A stretch of DNA of 10,613 bases from Candidatus Omnitrophota bacterium (lineage in GTDB: Bacteria > Omnitrophota > Gorgyraeia > DTHP01). The position numbers and the translations under genes were made by a program. This document shows positions 7,699 through 10,613 of the stretch, one piece after another. The notes under the pieces were generated by a model that worked only from the letters and a program-made list of their open reading frames with translations, ran no database searches and was not told the origin of the DNA. Numbering within the stretch: the stretch's first letter is position 1; each line of letters begins with the position of its first letter. The stretch is from contig JAMWCG010000020.1 of the NCBI GenBank assembly GCA_023818555.1, positions 1 through 10,613 on the forward strand, read 5' to 3'.

Positions 7699-9222
7699 AT
7701 GGATGATAAATTTTATTTGACCACACCGTTATACTATGTTAATGCTGCACCACATATTGGGCATTCCTATACTAATATTGCGGCGGATTGTTTGGCAAGA
7801 TTTATGCGTCTCAAAGGGAAGGAAGTTTATTTCTTAACTGGAACTGATGAACATGGACAAAAGATTTTCCGCGTGGCGCAAGAGGAAGGTTTATCTCCCC
7901 GTGAATTTGTGGATAAAATTGCCCCCCGCTTTGTAAATTTATGGGGAAGACTTTCTATTTCCTACAACGATTTTATCCGCACGACAGAGGAAAGACATAA
8001 AAAAACTGTCCAGTATGTTCTCCAGATACTTTATGAGAAAGGAGATATCTATCTTGCCGAATACCAGGGATGGTATTGTACCCCCTGTGAGACTTTCTGG
8101 ACTGCTACGCAACTTACTTCCGCGATATGTCCTGATTGTAAAAGACCGCTTGAGGAGCTGAGGGAGAAGAATTATTTCTTTCGTTTGGAGAAATATCGTT
8201 CTTGGTTGATAAGATTTATAGAAAATCATGTTGATTTTATTAAACCGCTTACACGCAGAAACGAAATCCTCAAGTTCTTGGAGAGCCCTTTGACTGATCT
8301 CTGTATTTCTCGGCCTAAAACACGGTTAGAATGGGGGATACCCATCCCCTTTAATGCTGATTATGTGACTTATGTGTGGTTTGATGCCTTAGTTAACTAT
8401 ATTTCCGCAGTTGGTTTTGGTCAGGATGAAGGGAAATTCAAAAAATTCTGGCCTGCCGATGTGCATATTGTCGGGAAAGATATTTTGCGCCAGCATACAA
8501 TTTACTGGCCGATAATACTTCATGCTTTAGGGATAGAACCTCCCAAGACAGTTTTTGCCCATGGCTGGTGGATGATGGGGGAAGGGAAGATGTCTAAATC
8601 CAGGGGGAACATTGTTGATCCCGAGGAAGTGGTGAGTAATTATGGGGCAGATGCTTACCGTTATTTTCTTTTGCGGGAAATCCCTTTTGGTTTGGATGGG
8701 AATTTCAGTGAATCCGCCCTAATAAATCGCATAAATTCTGATTTAGCCAATGATTTGGGCAATTTGTATTTCCGTACTTTCGGTATGTTAGAGAAATATT
8801 TTTCAGGAAAAATTCCTGAAGTTTCTTCTCCGCATAAAGTTTTTAAAGAGAAACTGGCAAGACTACCTCAAGAGTTGGTTGAGGCAATGGAAAATTTAAA
8901 TTTTCAGGAGATGCTCATTTCCATCTGGGAATTGGTTAAACTTACCAATAAATTTATTGAAGATTCCCATCCCTGGGAACTCGCCAAGGCAAAAAAGAAC
9001 ACCGAACTCGCTTCCTTTATGTATAACCTAATGGAGATTTTGCGCATTGTTACCATCTCCATTTTCCCTTTCATGCCTAACTCTGCACAAAAATTTTGGC
9101 AACAACAGGGACAGGAGAAGAAATTAGAAGAAGTAACTTTTTCTGAGCTCTCCCAGTGGGGTCTTTCTTCCCCGGGTACTAAGATTGAAAAAAGCGAGCC
9201 GCTCTTCCCCAGAATTGCATAG
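7699..9222 (+). CDS. metG: Methionyl-tRNA synthetase (short form)
   Basis: A class I aminoacyl-tRNA synthetase that charges tRNA-Met with methionine, in the cytoplasm. Visible: FYLTTPLYYVNAAPHIGH at 5-22, including the HIGH motif at 19-22; FLTGTDEHGQK at 45-55; a zinc knuckle with C127-TP-C130 and C144-PD-C147; WFDALVNY at 227-234; and KMSKS at 297-301. The helical anticodon-binding domain follows, with DLGNL and the terminal HPWELAK-type segment. It has 507 residues and ends just after the anticodon domain, so it lacks the C-terminal Trbp111-like tRNA-binding/dimerisation domain found in longer forms such as B. subtilis (664 residues). Short forms are known (for example mycobacterial), so this is probably not a truncation. 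Four-Cys zinc binding with one knuckle resembles the Thermus/Bacillus-side subgroup only in part. No clear SD site precedes the ATG. It lies after ricT and before tatD, a metG-tatD pairing common in Firmicutes and others. Confidence 0.97.
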   Translation: MDDKFYLTTPLYYVNAAPHIGHSYTNIAADCLARFMRLKGKEVYFLTGTDEHGQKIFRVAQEEGLSPREFVDKIAPRFVNLWGRLSISYNDFIRTTEERHKKTVQYVLQILYEKGDIYLAEYQGWYCTPCETFWTATQLTSAICPDCKRPLEELREKNYFFRLEKYRSWLIRFIENHVDFIKPLTRRNEILKFLESPLTDLCISRPKTRLEWGIPIPFNADYVTYVWFDALVNYISAVGFGQDEGKFKKFWPADVHIVGKDILRQHTIYWPIILHALGIEPPKTVFAHGWWMMGEGKMSKSRGNIVDPEEVVSNYGADAYRYFLLREIPFGLDGNFSESALINRINSDLANDLGNLYFRTFGMLEKYFSGKIPEVSSPHKVFKEKLARLPQELVEAMENLNFQEMLISIWELVKLTNKFIEDSHPWELAKAKKNTELASFMYNLMEILRIVTISIFPFMPNSAQKFWQQQGQEKKLEEVTFSELSQWGLSSPGTKIEKSEPLFPRIA

Positions 9223-9262
9223 GAGGGAGAAGAGAAAAGAGAGTTAGCAAATAAAAACTTAT

Positions 9263-9291
9263 TTTACAAATTTATCTCTTCCTGCTATAAT
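9263..9291 (+). promoter_or_regulatory. Sigma70-type extended -10 promoter for the tatD fusion gene
   Basis: TTTACA at 9263-9268, a 17-nt spacer and a perfect TATAAT at 9286-9291, with TGC immediately before it (TGn element). Predicted start near A9298 gives a 29-nt leader with no recognisable Shine-Dalgarno site. The hexamers and spacing are identical to those of the promoter at 3087-3115. Confidence 0.8.
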
Positions 9292-9326
9292 TTTCTTACC
9301 TAATTACTTCACTATTGCCTACGATT

Positions 9327-10613
9327 ATGTTAATTGATACCCATTGCCACTTAGATTTTCCTGATTTTGATAAAGACAGGGATGAGGTAATAGAGCGAGC
9401 AAAAGAGAAAGGTGTAAGATATTTTCTCAATGTTTCCTCCGACTATGCATCCAATCTCAGGGGCCTTGAACTATCCCATAACTATCACGAAATTTATGTT
9501 TCTTTGGGAATCCATCCCCATTATGCAAAAGATATAGATGAGAATATTTTTGAAAGGATTAGAGAGTTAATTAAGGGAAATAGGAAAGTAGTGGCTATAG
9601 GTGAAATTGGCCTTGATTTTTATAGAAATATTTCTCCGAAAGAAATTCAACTGGAGATTTTTCACCGATTTTTAGAATTAGGAGAAGAGTTTAAACTACC
9701 GGTAATTATTCATAACCGTAATGCCGATAAAGAAATCTTGGAATTAATCAAAAAATTTTCTTTACAGGGAGTTTTTCATTGTTTCTCAGGTGAGAGAACT
9801 TTCTTAAAAGAAATCCTTGATTTAGGTTTTTATGTTTCTTTTACTGCCAATATAACCTATCCTAATGCCCAGAATTTGCATAAAGTAGTAAAAGAAACTC
9901 CTGTGGAGAAAATTGTATTAGAGACCGACTCTCCTTTTTTACCCCCACAAGAGAAAAGGGGTTTGCGGAATGAACCGGCAAATTTAACTTATTTAGTGGA
10001 TAAACTGGCAGAATTAAAGGGTTTGAGTAAAGAGGATATTATTCGCATTACTGGTTTTAATACTTGTCAATTGTTTAAACTTCCTTTTAGAGATAAACCC
10101 AAGATTGCCTATCCGATAAGAAACTCTTTATATTTAAATATTACCAATCGCTGTACCGATAACTGCTCTTTTTGTGTGAGATTTTATACCGATTATGTAA
10201 AGGGACACAATTTGAGACTAAGCGAAGAACCAAGCTTAGAAGAGATACTTAGGGAATTGCAAGATATCTCTCAGTATAAAGAAGTAGTTTTCTGCGGTTA
10301 TGGAGAACCTCTTTTGAGGCTGGATATAGTTAAGGATGTGGCTAAATATTTAAAAGAAAGGAATATGTATGTGAGACTGAATACCAATGGCCAGGGGAAT
10401 TTAATCTATAGAAGGAATATCCTTCCTGAGTTGCAGGGGCTTATTGATGAGGTCTCTGTGAGTCTCAATGTGGAGAGTGAAGAAAATTATTATAAAATCT
10501 GTCAGCCTCAATTTGGACCGGGAACCTTCTCCAAGGTAAAGGAATTTGTCTTAGAGTGCAAAAAGTACATTCCCCGGGTTTTGGTCACTTTTATTGATTT
10601 GCCAGAAGTGGAT
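9327..10613 (+). CDS. TatD hydrolase fused to TatD-associated radical SAM domain (3' end outside window)
   Basis: The frame is open from the ATG at 9327 to the last base (429 codons, no stop). Residues 1 to about 252 are a complete TatD-family metal-dependent hydrolase/DNase. H6 and H8 sit in MLIDTHCHLDF, E93 in GEIGLDF, H129 in IIHNR, H151 in HCFSG and D201 in ETDSP, so the whole metal site is present. After a short linker (about 253-265), a radical SAM domain begins with LYLNITNRC. Its 4Fe-4S cysteines are C276, C280 and C283 (CxxxCxxC), and a GYGEP motif (SAM-binding region) lies at 324-328. The arrangement and sequence match the family named 'radical SAM protein, TatD family-associated' (TIGR04038), usually a separate gene of roughly 200 residues. 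I estimate that about 25-40 residues are missing beyond the window. Substrate and reaction are, to my knowledge, unassigned. No SD site; own promoter upstream. The fusion is read directly from the continuous frame, so a sequencing frameshift is the only other explanation. Confidence 0.93.
   Translation, partial: MLIDTHCHLDFPDFDKDRDEVIERAKEKGVRYFLNVSSDYASNLRGLELSHNYHEIYVSLGIHPHYAKDIDENIFERIRELIKGNRKVVAIGEIGLDFYRNISPKEIQLEIFHRFLELGEEFKLPVIIHNRNADKEILELIKKFSLQGVFHCFSGERTFLKEILDLGFYVSFTANITYPNAQNLHKVVKETPVEKIVLETDSPFLPPQEKRGLRNEPANLTYLVDKLAELKGLSKEDIIRITGFNTCQLFKLPFRDKPKIAYPIRNSLYLNITNRCTDNCSFCVRFYTDYVKGHNLRLSEEPSLEEILRELQDISQYKEVVFCGYGEPLLRLDIVKDVAKYLKERNMYVRLNTNGQGNLIYRRNILPELQGLIDEVSVSLNVESEENYYKICQPQFGPGTFSKVKEFVLECKKYIPRVLVTFIDLPEVD

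Noticed and set aside
7699..9222. metG as a truncated gene
   Set aside because: The catalytic, zinc and anticodon-binding parts are complete and the length fits known short MetRS proteins. The missing C-terminal domain is optional in the family.
9202..9240. Intrinsic terminator after metG
   Set aside because: A bulged hairpin can be drawn, but it is followed by a purine-rich run (aaaagagag), not a T-run, so it does not fit a factor-independent terminator.
9221..9262. A small gene started from the AGGAGG at the metG stop
   Set aside because: No ATG, GTG or TTG occurs at a usable distance downstream of the purine-rich stretch.

Overview
The window is a run of seven co-oriented (+ strand) genes, mostly housekeeping, from a moderately AT-rich bacterial genome. 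All the genes look intact. The first and last are cut by the window edges. I see no mobile element, CRISPR array, rRNA or tRNA gene, and no stretch longer than 150 bases without a gene. The organism cannot be named from the sequence alone. The SecA carries a long helical insertion of the kind I associate with Bacteroidetes/Chlorobi and some uncultivated PVC-like or Omnitrophota-like lineages. The tmk-holB-ricT-metG-tatD order resembles the Bacillus/Clostridium cluster, but the intervening Firmicutes genes (yaaQ, yaaR, yabA) are missing. I therefore lean towards an uncultivated, deep-branching, Omnitrophota-like bacterium rather than a Firmicute, with low certainty.

Layout: (1) 1-3015, secA, the preprotein translocase ATPase; its first residues lie outside the window. 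(2) 3016-3162, an intergenic gap with a weak possible terminator, a near-consensus extended -10 promoter and a strong ribosome binding site. (3) 3163-5187, an EF-G-like translational GTPase of the EF-G2 subfamily, away from any str operon. (4) 5188-5250, a short gap holding a consensus promoter whose predicted start is only about 3 nt before the tmk ATG. (5) 5251-7630, tmk, holB (4-nt overlap) and ricT (20-nt gap), which read as one operon: dTMP kinase, clamp-loader delta-prime subunit and a PSP1-domain protein. (6) 7699-9222, metG, a short methionyl-tRNA synthetase without the C-terminal tRNA-binding domain. (7) 9223-9326, a gap with another near-consensus extended -10 promoter. (8) 9327 to the window end, one open frame joining a complete TatD metal-dependent hydrolase to a radical SAM domain of the TatD-associated type.

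The genes serve protein export (secA), translation (EF-G-like, metG), dTTP supply and DNA replication (tmk, holB), RNA-processing or developmental regulation by analogy with Bacillus RicT, and nucleic-acid or metabolite hydrolysis (tatD). The points most worth a second look are the TatD-radical SAM fusion, the probably leaderless tmk transcript, the repeated TTkACA-N17-TATAAT promoter form with a TGn element, and the EF-G paralogue with Tyr in place of the catalytic His and a trimmed G' region. I did not find evidence for a wholly undescribed system. The TatD-radical SAM pair, whose substrate is unknown as far as I know, comes closest.
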